A DNA stretch of 40,138 nucleotides, taken from the NCBI GenBank assembly GCA_024709955.1, contig JANJVS010000136.1:1-40138 (forward strand), read 5' to 3'. Both the position numbers and the translations under genes were made by a program. Positions 17,267 through 25,535 of the stretch are shown here, piece after piece. This DNA comes from Rhodocyclaceae bacterium. Lineage in GTDB: Bacteria > Pseudomonadota > Gammaproteobacteria > Burkholderiales > Rhodocyclaceae. A model generated the notes under the pieces. The model ran no database searches, was not told where the DNA came from, and saw nothing but the letters and a program-made list of their open reading frames with translations. Every line of letters begins with the position of its first letter. Position 1 is the stretch's first letter.

Positions 17267-18712
17267 TCACAGCCGGTAGTCCAGTTGCAGGCGGCCCTGC
17301 AGCTTCTTCGCCTGCTTGAAGGCCTCCTTGAGCACCAGGCGGTCGAGTTCGTTGAGCCGCTCGGGATCGACGCGGTTGGCGAGGCCGAGCGGCGTGCCCT
17401 CCTGCTGCTGGCGCAGGCGCATCTGCTGCAGGAAGAAGAAGCTGTCGATCAGGGCGGAAACGTCGTCGCGCCCGACCTTGCCGAGCGCGGCGGCGGCGCG
17501 CAGGCGCTCCGGCGTGCTGGTTTCGGCGATGCCGTTGGCCAGCGCGAGGATGCGCGCCGCATCGACGAACAGGCGCGTGCCGAAGGCCTTGAGGTCGATG
17601 GTGTGCGGAAAGTCGGCGCTGTCGTCGAAGCTGAAGTCGCGGATCATGCCGAGCGGCGGCCGCGTCCGCAGCGCGTTCTCGGCCATGAAGCGCAGGAACA
17701 GCGTGGCGCTCGGGATGTTGCGGCGCAGCCAGTCGCCGAGCTCGTCGGCCAGCGTCTCGTCGCCGTAGAGCGGACGGAAGTCGAAGTAGATCGTCGCGTT
17801 GAGCAGCGCCTGCGGCGTGGTGGAGCGCAGCCAGCCGGCGTAGCGCTGGTGCCACTCCTCGACCGCGAGGCACAGCTCCGGGTTGCTCGCCATGACGTTG
17901 CCCTTGCAGAGCGGGAAGCCGCAGGCGTCGAGGCGCCGGTTCACCTCGGCGGCGAAGGGCAACAGGGCGCGGCGCACGTCTTCCGCCGCCGCCTCCGGCG
18001 CGGCGAAGACGATGCCGTTGTCCTGGTCGGTGGAGAGCGTCTGCTCGTAGCGGCCTTCCGAGCCGAAGGCCAGCCAGGCCCAGGGCACCCGCGGCAGCTC
18101 GAACTCCTGCCGGGTCAGCTCGATCAGGCGTACCGTCAGGTGGTCGTTGAGGGAGGAAATCAGCTGGGTCAGCGCCTCGGCGGCGCCGCCCTCGGCGACG
18201 GTGCGCACGGCGAGGCGGCGGATGTCCTCGGCGGCGGCGACCAGGCCATCGAGGTCGCGCGCGCCGCGGATGGCACCGGAGATCGCCTTGCCGCCGCCGC
18301 TCTGCAATTCGTAGATGTCCTCCTGCGAGACGATGCCCACCAGCTTGCCGGTGGCGTCCACGACGATGACGTGGTGCACGCCGTTGCGCGCCATCACCAG
18401 GGCCGCCTGATAGACGGTGGCGCGCCAGTTGAGCATCAGCAGGCCGGAATCGCTCATCACCGCCATCACCAGCTGGTCGAGGTCACAGGACTTGGCGGCG
18501 ACGCGGTGCAGCAGGTCGCGCAGCGTGAAGATGCCGATCGGCTTGCCGCTCTCCGGCTCGACGACGATGATCGAGCCGACGCGGTGCTCCGCCATCGCCT
18601 GCACGGCCTCGCGCAGGGTGGTCTCCGGCGTCGCGGTGATCGGCTTGCGCCTGATCAGGGCCGCCAGCTGGCTGTGCAGGTTGACGCGGACGGAAGAGGC
18701 TGGAGTGCTCAT
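17267..18712 (-). CDS. CBS-domain DUF294 putative nucleotidyltransferase
   Basis: Protein of 481 aa: two CBS domains (about 10-135; KPIGIFTLRDLLHRV, GKLVGIVSQEDIYEL) that bind adenine nucleotides, then a GlnD-like nucleotidyltransferase domain with LAFGSEGRYEQTLSTDQDN (about 235-253), the GS and DxD signature, then the DUF294 C-terminal helical domain. It is a close relative of the next gene upstream, which lacks CBS domains. The ATG at 18712 is 7 bp after that gene's stop. Neighbours (symporter-kinase, receiver, DnaQ fusion) are those reported around crbS-type acetate-response kinases in other proteobacteria. The reaction is not known. Confidence 0.85.
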   Translation of the reverse strand: MSTPASSVRVNLHSQLAALIRRKPITATPETTLREAVQAMAEHRVGSIIVVEPESGKPIGIFTLRDLLHRVAAKSCDLDQLVMAVMSDSGLLMLNWRATVYQAALVMARNGVHHVIVVDATGKLVGIVSQEDIYELQSGGGKAISGAIRGARDLDGLVAAAEDIRRLAVRTVAEGGAAEALTQLISSLNDHLTVRLIELTRQEFELPRVPWAWLAFGSEGRYEQTLSTDQDNGIVFAAPEAAAEDVRRALLPFAAEVNRRLDACGFPLCKGNVMASNPELCLAVEEWHQRYAGWLRSTTPQALLNATIYFDFRPLYGDETLADELGDWLRRNIPSATLFLRFMAENALRTRPPLGMIRDFSFDDSADFPHTIDLKAFGTRLFVDAARILALANGIAETSTPERLRAAAALGKVGRDDVSALIDSFFFLQQMRLRQQQEGTPLGLANRVDPERLNELDRLVLKEAFKQAKKLQGRLQLDYRL

Positions 18713-18719
18713 GATGCAG

Positions 18720-19781
18720 TCATCCTTCGATGCGAAATGTGATCTTGAGCCGCTGCTGCAGCTGGCGCGCCTGCTTGCAGGCCTCGTACAGCACGCGGCG
18801 GTCGAACGGGTCGAGCGCCCGCGGGTCGATGCGGTTGTCGGCGGCAGCCGCGGCGGCCAGCGCCCGGCGCTGCTCCTGCAGGCGGATACGCTGCAGCTGC
18901 TGGAAGGCGCCGCGGGCCGCCGTGGCCTCGACGGTCGGCAGGCTGCCGGCGGCGGCGGCGTGGCGCAGGCGGTCCACGGTGGCCGGCGACGGGCAGGCGA
19001 GGCCGAGGATGCGCGCGGCATCGACGAAGATGCGCGCGCCGAACTTCTTCAGGTCCAACAGGCCGTCGCGGGCGGCGAATTCGCGCACGAAGCCGAGCGG
19101 CGGCGCTGCCGCCAGGGCGTTGTCGGCGAGCATGCGCAGGAAGGCATCGGCGCCCTGCGTGCATTGCGCCAGGTGCGCGCGCAACGCCCGTTCCAGGCCG
19201 GCGTCGCCATGCAGCGCGCGGAAATCGAAGAAGATTGCGGCATTCAGCAGGGCCTCCGGCTCCGGGGTGCGCACCCAGGCGGCGAAGCGCTCCCGCCATT
19301 CCGCCAGCGACAGGCAGCAGGCGGCGTTGCCGGCCATGATGCCGCCAGCGCAAAGGGCGAAGCCGCAGTCCGCCAGCACCTGGTTCACCTCCTGGGCGCA
19401 GGCCATGAACAGGGGCCGCAGCGCGCGCGCCTCGACGGCGTCGGCGGCGCTGAAGACGATGCCGTTGTCCTGATCGGTGACGAGGGTCTGTTCGCCGCGC
19501 CCTTCCGAGCCGAAGGCCAGCCAGCACCAGGCCGCCGGCGGCAGGCGGTGGCGCGGCGCGCACAGTGCGATGGCGCGCGCCGCGACCAAGTCACCGAGCC
19601 GCGCCAGGGCCCGCGTCAGCAGGCCGGCGCCGGTGTCCGCCTCGATCATCGCGCCGGCGACGGCGCGCAACTCGGGGGCGAGCACGGTCAGTCCCGCCAG
19701 GTCGGCGGCAGCGATGCGCCGCGCCAGGCCTTCGCCCCGGTCGAGCCAGGCCTCGTGCGGCAGGAAAGCGGCGGCGGTCAC
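18720..19781 (-). CDS. DUF294 putative nucleotidyltransferase without CBS domains
   Basis: Protein of 353 aa. It holds the nucleotidyltransferase signature LAFGSEGRGEQTLVTDQDN (about 85-103) and the same C-terminal helical domain as its downstream neighbour (LKKFGARIFVDAARILGL, YEACKQARQLQQRLK), but no CBS pair. The two are tandem paralogues. The start is GTG at 19781, one base after the stop of the DnaQ fusion gene, which makes coupling likely. The intact GS and DxD residues argue that it is catalytically competent. Confidence 0.83.
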   Translation of the reverse strand: MTAAAFLPHEAWLDRGEGLARRIAAADLAGLTVLAPELRAVAGAMIEADTGAGLLTRALARLGDLVAARAIALCAPRHRLPPAAWCWLAFGSEGRGEQTLVTDQDNGIVFSAADAVEARALRPLFMACAQEVNQVLADCGFALCAGGIMAGNAACCLSLAEWRERFAAWVRTPEPEALLNAAIFFDFRALHGDAGLERALRAHLAQCTQGADAFLRMLADNALAAAPPLGFVREFAARDGLLDLKKFGARIFVDAARILGLACPSPATVDRLRHAAAAGSLPTVEATAARGAFQQLQRIRLQEQRRALAAAAAADNRIDPRALDPFDRRVLYEACKQARQLQQRLKITFRIEG

Positions 19782-19782
19782 G

Positions 19783-21957
19783 TCAATACTTCACGCGGGC
19801 GTAGTAGGTCTTCTCGGCGGCTTCAAGCGCCTGGCGCAGGGTGTGGATGCCCATCTCGGCCAGCAGCGGGATCATCTTGAGGAACACCTCGCCGGTGACG
19901 AAGGCGTCGCCGAGCGCGGTGTGGCGGCCGATGACGTTGATGCCGAGCCGCGCGGCGATGGCTTCGAGCTTGTGCGACTCCTGGTTCGGGTGGATCACCG
20001 CCGAAAGCAGCAGGGTGTCGAGCACCGGCTGGTCGAACTTGAGTCCGGTGCTTTCCTCCTTGAGCTGCAGGAAGCGCATGTCGAAGGCGGCGTTGTGTGC
20101 CACCAGCACGGTGTCGGCGCAGAACTCGTGGAACACCGGCAGCACGACGTCGATGGTCGGCTGGCCGCGCACCATGTCCTCGGTGATGCCGTGGATCGGG
20201 ATGCCCTCGGGCTTGAGCGGGATGCGCGGATCGATGAGCTGGTCGATCACCTCCTGGCGCAGCAGGCGGCCGTTGATGGCGCGCACCGCGCCGATCTGGA
20301 TGATCTCGTCGCCGGCGGAGGGCTCCAGGCCGGTGGTTTCGGTGTCGAACACCGAATAGGCGACCTCGGTGAGCTTGCGGTCGAGGTCGATGCGCGTGTC
20401 GCTGAAATTGAACAGGTTGAAGTCGTAGTACTCCGGCCGGCTCTCGCCGTGCGGCACGGGCCGCGCCTCGCCCGGCTGCGTCACCGGGGTGGCGGCGACC
20501 GGCAGCACGAAGCGGAAGAAGGCGCGGTGCGCCGCCTTCTCGCGCTGGTACCAGATCTCGCCGCCGTGGCGCTGGGCGACGTCGCGCAGCGTCAGCGGGC
20601 TGGTGTCGCCGCCGACGCTCATGGCTTCGAGCTCCCAGGTGTACAGCGTCTCGGAGGAAACGGTGGTGCCGGACCAGATCAGGTCGATGAAGGCCATCTG
20701 GCCCTCGGCGAGCAGGCGGAAGCGCAGCTCGCGGATATCGTAGTGGTCCTGCAGGCGGGAGGCGAGGAAGGTTATGGCCTGGATCAGCGCGAAGCTGTCG
20801 GCGCGGATCCACAGGCCGTCGTCGAGGGTCTCGGACTTGGTCGCCAGTCGCAGCTTGTCCTCGATGCGGCGCTGCGCGGCGGCGATGACGTCCATGCCGA
20901 GCACATCCTCCAGCGGCCAGCGCGTCTTCAGCGAATCGGCGAACTCGCTGGTGGTCTGCTGCAGGCGCGCGCTCATGCGCGCGGTCTCGTCGTCGATGAT
21001 GCCGACGAAGCGCTCACGCAGCTCGCCCTCCATGTCCGGGTTGTCGCGCAGCATCTCCACCGCGGCGCGGAGGTTGCCGAGGGAGGAACGCGAGCCGTCG
21101 GTGAGCGACTGCAGCGCCTGGTCGCGCTGCGCCTCGCGCTCGAAACTCTTGGTGATGTTCTCGATGGTCAGCACGTAGCCGGTGATGCGCGCTTCCTCTG
21201 CCGCCTCGCCCGGGTTGCTGAGCACCGGCGCCATCTGCGCGCGCAGCAGTTGGCCGGCGCGCGTGGTGGTGATGAAGTTGGCGACCGGTTCGGCGCTGCC
21301 TTTTTCCAGCCGCTGGCGGATGTTCTCCAGCGCGTGGGTGATCTGCGCGCGCTCCAGCATTGAAAAGATCGAGCGGCCGAGCCCGATCAGCGCGCCGCCG
21401 CTCATCGCCGACGGCCCTTGGGCGAGCGCCTTGAACTGCAGACGCGCGCGGTTGTTGTAGAGCAGGATGCGGCCGTCGAGGTTGCAGACGACGACGCCGA
21501 GCGCGAGCTCGGACATCAGCGCCGCCAGGCGGTTCTTCTCCTCCTCCACCGAGGCGTTGGCCTGGGCGATGCGCGCCTCGACGTCGTCGAGCAGGGCGTC
21601 GCGCTGCTGGGCGAGGTCATTGGCGGCGCGCGCCAGCTCCTGCACCTCCGGCGGCCCCTCGGGGGCGACGCGGAAGTTGCGGTTGGCGCCGAGCATCAGG
21701 CGCAGCGTCTCGGCCATCGCCATCAGGCCCTGCACGTACTGCTTGAACAGCGCGCGCAGGAGCTGCAGGCCGAGGAACAGGCCGACGACGGTCATCAGGC
21801 CGCCGATCGGCAGCCAGCGGTCCATGTCGGCCATGAAGGCGGCGCGTCCCGCCGCGTCGAGGTCGGCATAGACGATCGCGGCCGTCAGGCCGAAGGGGCC
21901 GGTCATCAGCAGCACGAGCACGCCGACGGCGAGTATGAAGCGGATCTTGGCGTTCAT
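19783..21957 (-). CDS. Membrane HAMP-PAS-degenerate kinase fused to DnaQ-type 3'-5' exonuclease
   Basis: Protein of 724 aa. Two membrane spans (about 5-30 and 48-70) enclose a short periplasmic loop. Then come a HAMP-like linker, a PAS domain (MSELALGVVVCNLDGRILLYNN, about 150-270), a region shaped like a histidine-kinase dimerisation and ATPase module, and from about residue 530 a complete DEDDh exonuclease: FDTETTGLEP (Asp538, Glu540), HNAAFDMRFL, and HTALGDAFVTGEV. The kinase-like helix reads LTDGSRSSLGNLRAAVEML, without the phospho-accepting histidine. ATGA couples it to the receiver gene. It probably senses a signal at the membrane and controls a nuclease; the nucleic-acid or nucleotide substrate is unknown. 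Confidence 0.85.
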   Translation of the reverse strand: MNAKIRFILAVGVLVLLMTGPFGLTAAIVYADLDAAGRAAFMADMDRWLPIGGLMTVVGLFLGLQLLRALFKQYVQGLMAMAETLRLMLGANRNFRVAPEGPPEVQELARAANDLAQQRDALLDDVEARIAQANASVEEEKNRLAALMSELALGVVVCNLDGRILLYNNRARLQFKALAQGPSAMSGGALIGLGRSIFSMLERAQITHALENIRQRLEKGSAEPVANFITTTRAGQLLRAQMAPVLSNPGEAAEEARITGYVLTIENITKSFEREAQRDQALQSLTDGSRSSLGNLRAAVEMLRDNPDMEGELRERFVGIIDDETARMSARLQQTTSEFADSLKTRWPLEDVLGMDVIAAAQRRIEDKLRLATKSETLDDGLWIRADSFALIQAITFLASRLQDHYDIRELRFRLLAEGQMAFIDLIWSGTTVSSETLYTWELEAMSVGGDTSPLTLRDVAQRHGGEIWYQREKAAHRAFFRFVLPVAATPVTQPGEARPVPHGESRPEYYDFNLFNFSDTRIDLDRKLTEVAYSVFDTETTGLEPSAGDEIIQIGAVRAINGRLLRQEVIDQLIDPRIPLKPEGIPIHGITEDMVRGQPTIDVVLPVFHEFCADTVLVAHNAAFDMRFLQLKEESTGLKFDQPVLDTLLLSAVIHPNQESHKLEAIAARLGINVIGRHTALGDAFVTGEVFLKMIPLLAEMGIHTLRQALEAAEKTYYARVKY

Positions 21958-22319
21958 GCGAGCAGCAACTTGACCTGGGCGACGAGGTCCTTGGTGGAGA
22001 ACGGCTTGGTGACATAGGCGTCGGCGCCGAGCGCGATGCCCTTCGCCACCTCGGTCTCGCGGCCCTTGGCCGTCAGCATGACGATCTTGAGGCCGGCGCG
22101 CGCCGGGTCGGCGCGCAGCAGCTGGCAGACCTCGTAGCCGGACTTCTTCGGCATCATGACGTCGAGCAGCACCAGGTCGGGCGCAAAGGCGGCCACCTGC
22201 TCCAGCGCCGCGTCGCCGTCCGCGGCGACGGCGACGGCGAAGCCTTCCTTCTTCATCATGAATTCCAGGGACAGGACGATGTTCGGCTCATCGTCCACGA
22301 TCAGTATTTTCTTGGTCAT
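21954..22319 (-). CDS. Single-domain response regulator
   Basis: Protein of 121 aa that is only a receiver: acidic pair Asp9-Asp10, phospho-acceptor Asp53 (LLDVMMP), and the conserved MLTA and VTKPF segments. There is no DNA-binding domain. It starts at the ATG at 22319 behind a strong GGGAGGAG ribosome site, 13 bp after the symporter-kinase stop, and ends in ATGA with the DnaQ fusion. It is probably phosphorylated by that kinase and acts by protein contact, with the DnaQ fusion or DUF294 proteins as natural partners. Confidence 0.9.
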   Translation of the reverse strand: MTKKILIVDDEPNIVLSLEFMMKKEGFAVAVAADGDAALEQVAAFAPDLVLLDVMMPKKSGYEVCQLLRADPARAGLKIVMLTAKGRETEVAKGIALGADAYVTKPFSTKDLVAQVKLLLA

Positions 22320-22332
22320 GGTCTCCTCCCGC

Positions 22333-25137
22333 CTATGCTTTTTGTTGCTCCGCATTATCGCCCGAGGGCAGGGGCAAGGTGAACACGAAATGCGCGCCGG
22401 CTTCCGCCGCCGCGACCGGCTCCAGCCAGAGGCGCCCGCCGAAGTATTCGACGATCTGGCGGCTGATCGGCAGGCCGAGGCCGGTGCCCTGCGGCTTGTC
22501 GGTCAGTACGTCCTGCCCGCCCTGGCGGAACTTCTCGAAAATCGTCTCGCGGTCCTCGGGACGGATGCCGGGGCCGTTGTCGGCGACCGCCACCCGCAGC
22601 GCCGCTTCAGTCCTGCCGGCCGCGTCCAGCATCACCGTCCTGCCGGCGCCGACTTTTACCCGGCCGCAGCCCGCCGGGGCGAACTTCACCGCGTTCGACA
22701 GCAGGTTGATCATCACCTGCATCAGGCGGTCGCGGTCGGCCATCACCGTCGGCAGGGGCTCCTCGATCTCCAGCGTCAGCGCCACGCCCTTGTCCTTGTA
22801 GAGCTGGCTCAGCGAGGCGCAGGCCTCGTGGATCACCGGCGCCAGATCCACCGCGACGCTGGTCCAGTCGGCGCGCCCCGATTCGAGCTTGGCGAGGTCG
22901 AGAATCTGGTTGATCAGGCGCGACAGGCGCTCGGTCTCGCCGACGATGATGCCGAGGAAGCGCGTGCGCTCGGCCAGCTCGATGCGCGGGTCCTCGTGGA
23001 GCATTTCCGAAAACGCGCGGATCGAGGTCAGCGGTGTGCGCAGTTCGTGGGTCACCGTCGAGATGAAGTCGTCCTTCATGCGGTCGAGCTCGCGCAGGCG
23101 CTCGTTGGCGGCGCGCAGCTCCGCCGTCGCCAGCGTGAGCTCCTGGGACTTCTGTTCCAGCTCGCGGCTGTAGGCGCGCGCCTGGGAAGCCTCGTCGAGG
23201 ATGTTCATCACCTCGTCGCGGCCGAGCGGCTCCTCCTCCACCACCGAGGCGACCAGCACGCGCGCCGAGGCGGAGCCGATCGCGCCGGTGAGCTGGGCCT
23301 CGGCGAAATGCACCAGACTGGCGTCGGCGGTCAGCCGGTCGAGGCTCAGCTCGCGCGCGGCGGCATGGCGCTCGAAGGCGCGCCGCGCCTTGTCCGGGCC
23401 GAGGAAGCGTCCCGCCAGGGCGAGCAGCTCGGCCACTTGGGCGGCGGTACCGCCGCCCACCGCGCCGCGGCCGCGCCAGTGGCCGGTCTCCTCGGCGCGC
23501 AGGGCGTCGACGAACAGGCCGGCCTGGCGTGCCTCGTTGGCATCGGGAGCGCGCCACAGGGAAACCCCGACATAGGCGCCGAGGTTGGCGAGCAGGCTCC
23601 AGAGCAGGCAGTGGCTGATCTCGTCCAGGCCGGTGAGGCCGAACAGCTGCTGCGGCCGCAGCAACTCGATGCCGAGCAGCCCCGCCGCCATGAAGTCGTC
23701 CGGCAGCCAGCCGGACTTGGCGAACGAGGGCAGCAGCAGGGTGTAGAGCCAGACCGCGAAGCCGGCGCTCAGCCCCGCCAGCGCGCCGCCGCGCGTCGCG
23801 CCCTTCCAGTAGAGGCCGCCGATCACCGCCGGCGCGAACTGCGCCACCGCGGCGAAGGAAATCAGGCCGATGCTGACCAGCGCATAGGCCTCGCCGGCGA
23901 GCCGGAAGTACGCATAGCCGAGCATCAGGATGACGACGATCGCCCAGCGGCGGATTTCCAGCAGCAGGCCGGAGAGGTCGGTGCGTTCGCGCAGGCGCAG
24001 CCAGCCGCGCCGCAGCAGCAGCGGCATCACCAGGTCGTTGCAGACCATGGTGGACAAGGCGATGGTCTCGACGATGACCATGCCGGTGGCGGCCGACAGG
24101 CCACCGATGTAGGCCAGCAGCGCCAAAGCGCCCTGCTGATTGGCCAGCGGCAAGGTCAGCACGAAGGTGTCGGCGTCGACGCCGCCGCCCGGGCCGAAAT
24201 GCAGCAGGCCGCCCAGGGCGATGGGCAGCACGAACAGGTTGATGAGGAACAGGTAGAGTGGAAACAGCCAGACCGCGCGCTTCAGATGCGCCTCATTCAC
24301 GTTTTCCACCACGGCGATCTGGAACTGGCGCGGCAGCAGCAGCACCGACAGCAGCGACAGGAAGGTGAGCGCCGCCCAGCTGCCGTAGCCGGCCGCCGTG
24401 TCGCTGGCGGTGAGCAGGCGCTCCAGCTGCGGCAGCGCGCGGGCGCGCGCGAAGATGTCGGCCATGCCGTCGAACAGGCCGTAGGTGACGAACAGGCCGA
24501 CCGCGAGGAAGGCCACCAGCTTGACCACCGACTCGAAGGCGATCGCCGCCACCATGCCCTCGTGGCGTTCGGTGGCGTCGAGATGGCGCGTGCCGAACAG
24601 GATCGTGAACGCCGCCATGATCGCCGCCACGTAGAGCGCGCTGTCCTGCAGCAGCGGCACCTCGCCGGCGCGCGGCATCACCACCTCGGGCACGGCGGCG
24701 AGGATGCTGAAGCTGTGCGACACCGCCTTGAGCTGCAGCGCGATGTAGGGAATCACGCCGACCACCGCGATCACCGTCACCATGCCGCCGAGCAGCTGGC
24801 TCTTGCCGTAGCGCGAGGCGACGAAATCGGCGATCGAGGTGATGCGGTTGGCCTTGGCGACGCGCACGATCTTGCGCAGCACGAACCAGCCGAGCACCAT
24901 CATCAGCGTCGGCCCGAGGTAGATCGGCAGGAAGCCGATGCCGGTGGCGGCGGCGCGGCCGACGCTGCCGTAGAAAGTCCAGGTCGTGCAATACACCGCC
25001 AGCGACAGCGCATACACCGTCGGGTTGGCGATCAGCGAGCGCCCCTGGTCGGCGCGCCGGTCGGCGTGCCAGGCGATGGCAAACAGCACGCCGAGGTAGG
25101 CGAAGGAAGCGAGGACGACGATCCAGCCGGCGAGCAT
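22333..25137 (-). CDS. Sodium/solute symporter-type sensor histidine kinase (CbrA/CrbS-like)
   Basis: Protein of 934 aa. The N-terminal half (about 1-500) is an SLC5/SSS transporter fold of about 13 membrane spans, followed by a STAC-type connector (about 510-640), a coiled coil, and a full kinase: H-box THELRTPLTSIRAFSEML with His697, N-box NLLSNAVKFAPAG, G1 VADNGPGI, F-box FEKFRQGG and G2 GTGLGLPI. Kinases of this design (CbrA, CrbS, MxtR) respond to carbon sources such as acetate or amino acids. It follows the DUF4212 gene by one base and precedes the receiver gene. A repeat copy in the ATPase domain adds VKVGAGRTVM between the N-box and G1. Confidence 0.9.
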   Translation of the reverse strand: MLAGWIVVLASFAYLGVLFAIAWHADRRADQGRSLIANPTVYALSLAVYCTTWTFYGSVGRAAATGIGFLPIYLGPTLMMVLGWFVLRKIVRVAKANRITSIADFVASRYGKSQLLGGMVTVIAVVGVIPYIALQLKAVSHSFSILAAVPEVVMPRAGEVPLLQDSALYVAAIMAAFTILFGTRHLDATERHEGMVAAIAFESVVKLVAFLAVGLFVTYGLFDGMADIFARARALPQLERLLTASDTAAGYGSWAALTFLSLLSVLLLPRQFQIAVVENVNEAHLKRAVWLFPLYLFLINLFVLPIALGGLLHFGPGGGVDADTFVLTLPLANQQGALALLAYIGGLSAATGMVIVETIALSTMVCNDLVMPLLLRRGWLRLRERTDLSGLLLEIRRWAIVVILMLGYAYFRLAGEAYALVSIGLISFAAVAQFAPAVIGGLYWKGATRGGALAGLSAGFAVWLYTLLLPSFAKSGWLPDDFMAAGLLGIELLRPQQLFGLTGLDEISHCLLWSLLANLGAYVGVSLWRAPDANEARQAGLFVDALRAEETGHWRGRGAVGGGTAAQVAELLALAGRFLGPDKARRAFERHAAARELSLDRLTADASLVHFAEAQLTGAIGSASARVLVASVVEEEPLGRDEVMNILDEASQARAYSRELEQKSQELTLATAELRAANERLRELDRMKDDFISTVTHELRTPLTSIRAFSEMLHEDPRIELAERTRFLGIIVGETERLSRLINQILDLAKLESGRADWTSVAVDLAPVIHEACASLSQLYKDKGVALTLEIEEPLPTVMADRDRLMQVMINLLSNAVKFAPAGCGRVKVGAGRTVMLDAAGRTEAALRVAVADNGPGIRPEDRETIFEKFRQGGQDVLTDKPQGTGLGLPISRQIVEYFGGRLWLEPVAAAEAGAHFVFTLPLPSGDNAEQQKA
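22633..22657 (-). repeat. Dispersed repeat, copy G, inside the sensor kinase gene
   Basis: On the minus strand it begins AAAAGTCGGCGCC and ends GGCAGGACGGTG. It is in frame and sense, read as KVGAGRTV, in the loop between the N-box and G1 box of the kinase ATPase domain. Compared with usual kinases this loop is lengthened by about ten residues, consistent with insertion. Confidence 0.7.
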
Positions 25138-25138
25138 C

Positions 25139-25339
25139 TCAGTCCGGGCGCCGCTCGACGACGACGGCCACCAGCAGGATGAAGCCGAACCAGGCGAGGA
25201 AGATGTAGGCGTAGAGCAGCGGGATGCCGAACACCGCGACGGCCTTGTTGAACAGGGCCAGCACGGGATAGTTGAACAGCAGGCAGCCGAGCAGGAAGAC
25301 GGCCGCCAGGCGCTGGGTGGTCAGGCGTGATCGGTACAT
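25139..25339 (-). CDS. DUF4212-type small membrane subunit
   Basis: Protein of 66 aa with two hydrophobic spans (LAAVFLLGCLLFNYPVLALF and GIPLLYAYIFLAWFGFILLV) and a charged tail (VVERRPD). Such small proteins sit beside SSS-type symporters and symporter kinases and may be their accessory subunit. The ATG at 25339 has GGGGGAG just upstream. Its stop is one base from the kinase start, so the two are coupled. An upstream ATG at 25465 in the same frame lies in the tRNA-Pro gene and is not a credible start. Confidence 0.82.
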   Translation of the reverse strand: MYRSRLTTQRLAAVFLLGCLLFNYPVLALFNKAVAVFGIPLLYAYIFLAWFGFILLVAVVVERRPD

Positions 25340-25370
25340 TGGCTCCCCCGCAATGACACCGGCTGCAAAT

Positions 25371-25407
25371 GAAAAAGGGTTTCCGGAAGCATAACCGGAA
25401 ACCCTTT
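25371..25407 (-). terminator. Rho-independent terminator of tRNA-Pro
   Basis: A perfect 13-bp stem: arms AAAGGGTTTCCGG (25374-25386) and CCGGAAACCCTTT (25395-25407) with an 8-base loop. On the minus strand it is followed by a T-run. It begins 9 bp after the tRNA-Pro CCA end and also separates that gene from the DUF4212 operon. Confidence 0.9.
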
Positions 25408-25416
25408 GAGATTGCT

Positions 25417-25493
25417 TGGTCGGGGTGGCGGGATTCGAACTCGCGACCCCTTGCACCCCATGCAAGTGCGCTACCAGGCTGCGCTACACCCCG
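25417..25493 (-). tRNA. tRNA-Pro (anticodon GGG)
   Basis: The minus strand folds as a 77-nt tRNA including an encoded CCA. The acceptor stem is CGGGGTG/CACCCCG, the anticodon loop ATGGGGT lies between CTTGC and GCAAG, and the T-arm contains GTTCGAATC. The anticodon GGG reads CCC and CCU proline codons. It has its own -10 box upstream and a strong terminator downstream. Confidence 0.96.
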
Positions 25494-25504
25494 ACGAGGC
25501 GCGG

Positions 25505-25535
25505 ATTATAGCAGAGCAGCGGCGAAACTTTTCAA
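25505..25535 (-). promoter_or_regulatory. Promoter of tRNA-Pro
   Basis: A consensus TATAAT (25505-25510) lies 11 bp before the tRNA 5' end. TTGAAA at 25530-25535 is a likely -35 box, but the 19-bp spacer is longer than ideal. The -35 region overlaps the merR stop codon (25532-25534). Confidence 0.55.

Noticed and set aside
17609-17621. AAAGTCGGCGCTG match to the repeat inside the DUF294-CBS gene
   Set aside because: Only the left half matches and no GGGACGGT follows. The encoded residues (SADF) fit the native protein, so it is probably chance.
25374-25407. The 13-bp hairpin near tRNA-Pro as an attachment site or integrated element border
   Set aside because: It lies directly after the tRNA with a U-tract, there is no duplicated tRNA 3' end in the window, and no integrase gene is present.
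25139-25465. Longer start for the DUF4212 protein at 25465
   Set aside because: The extension would be encoded by the tRNA-Pro gene and its terminator. The ATG at 25339 has a good ribosome site and gives the expected size.
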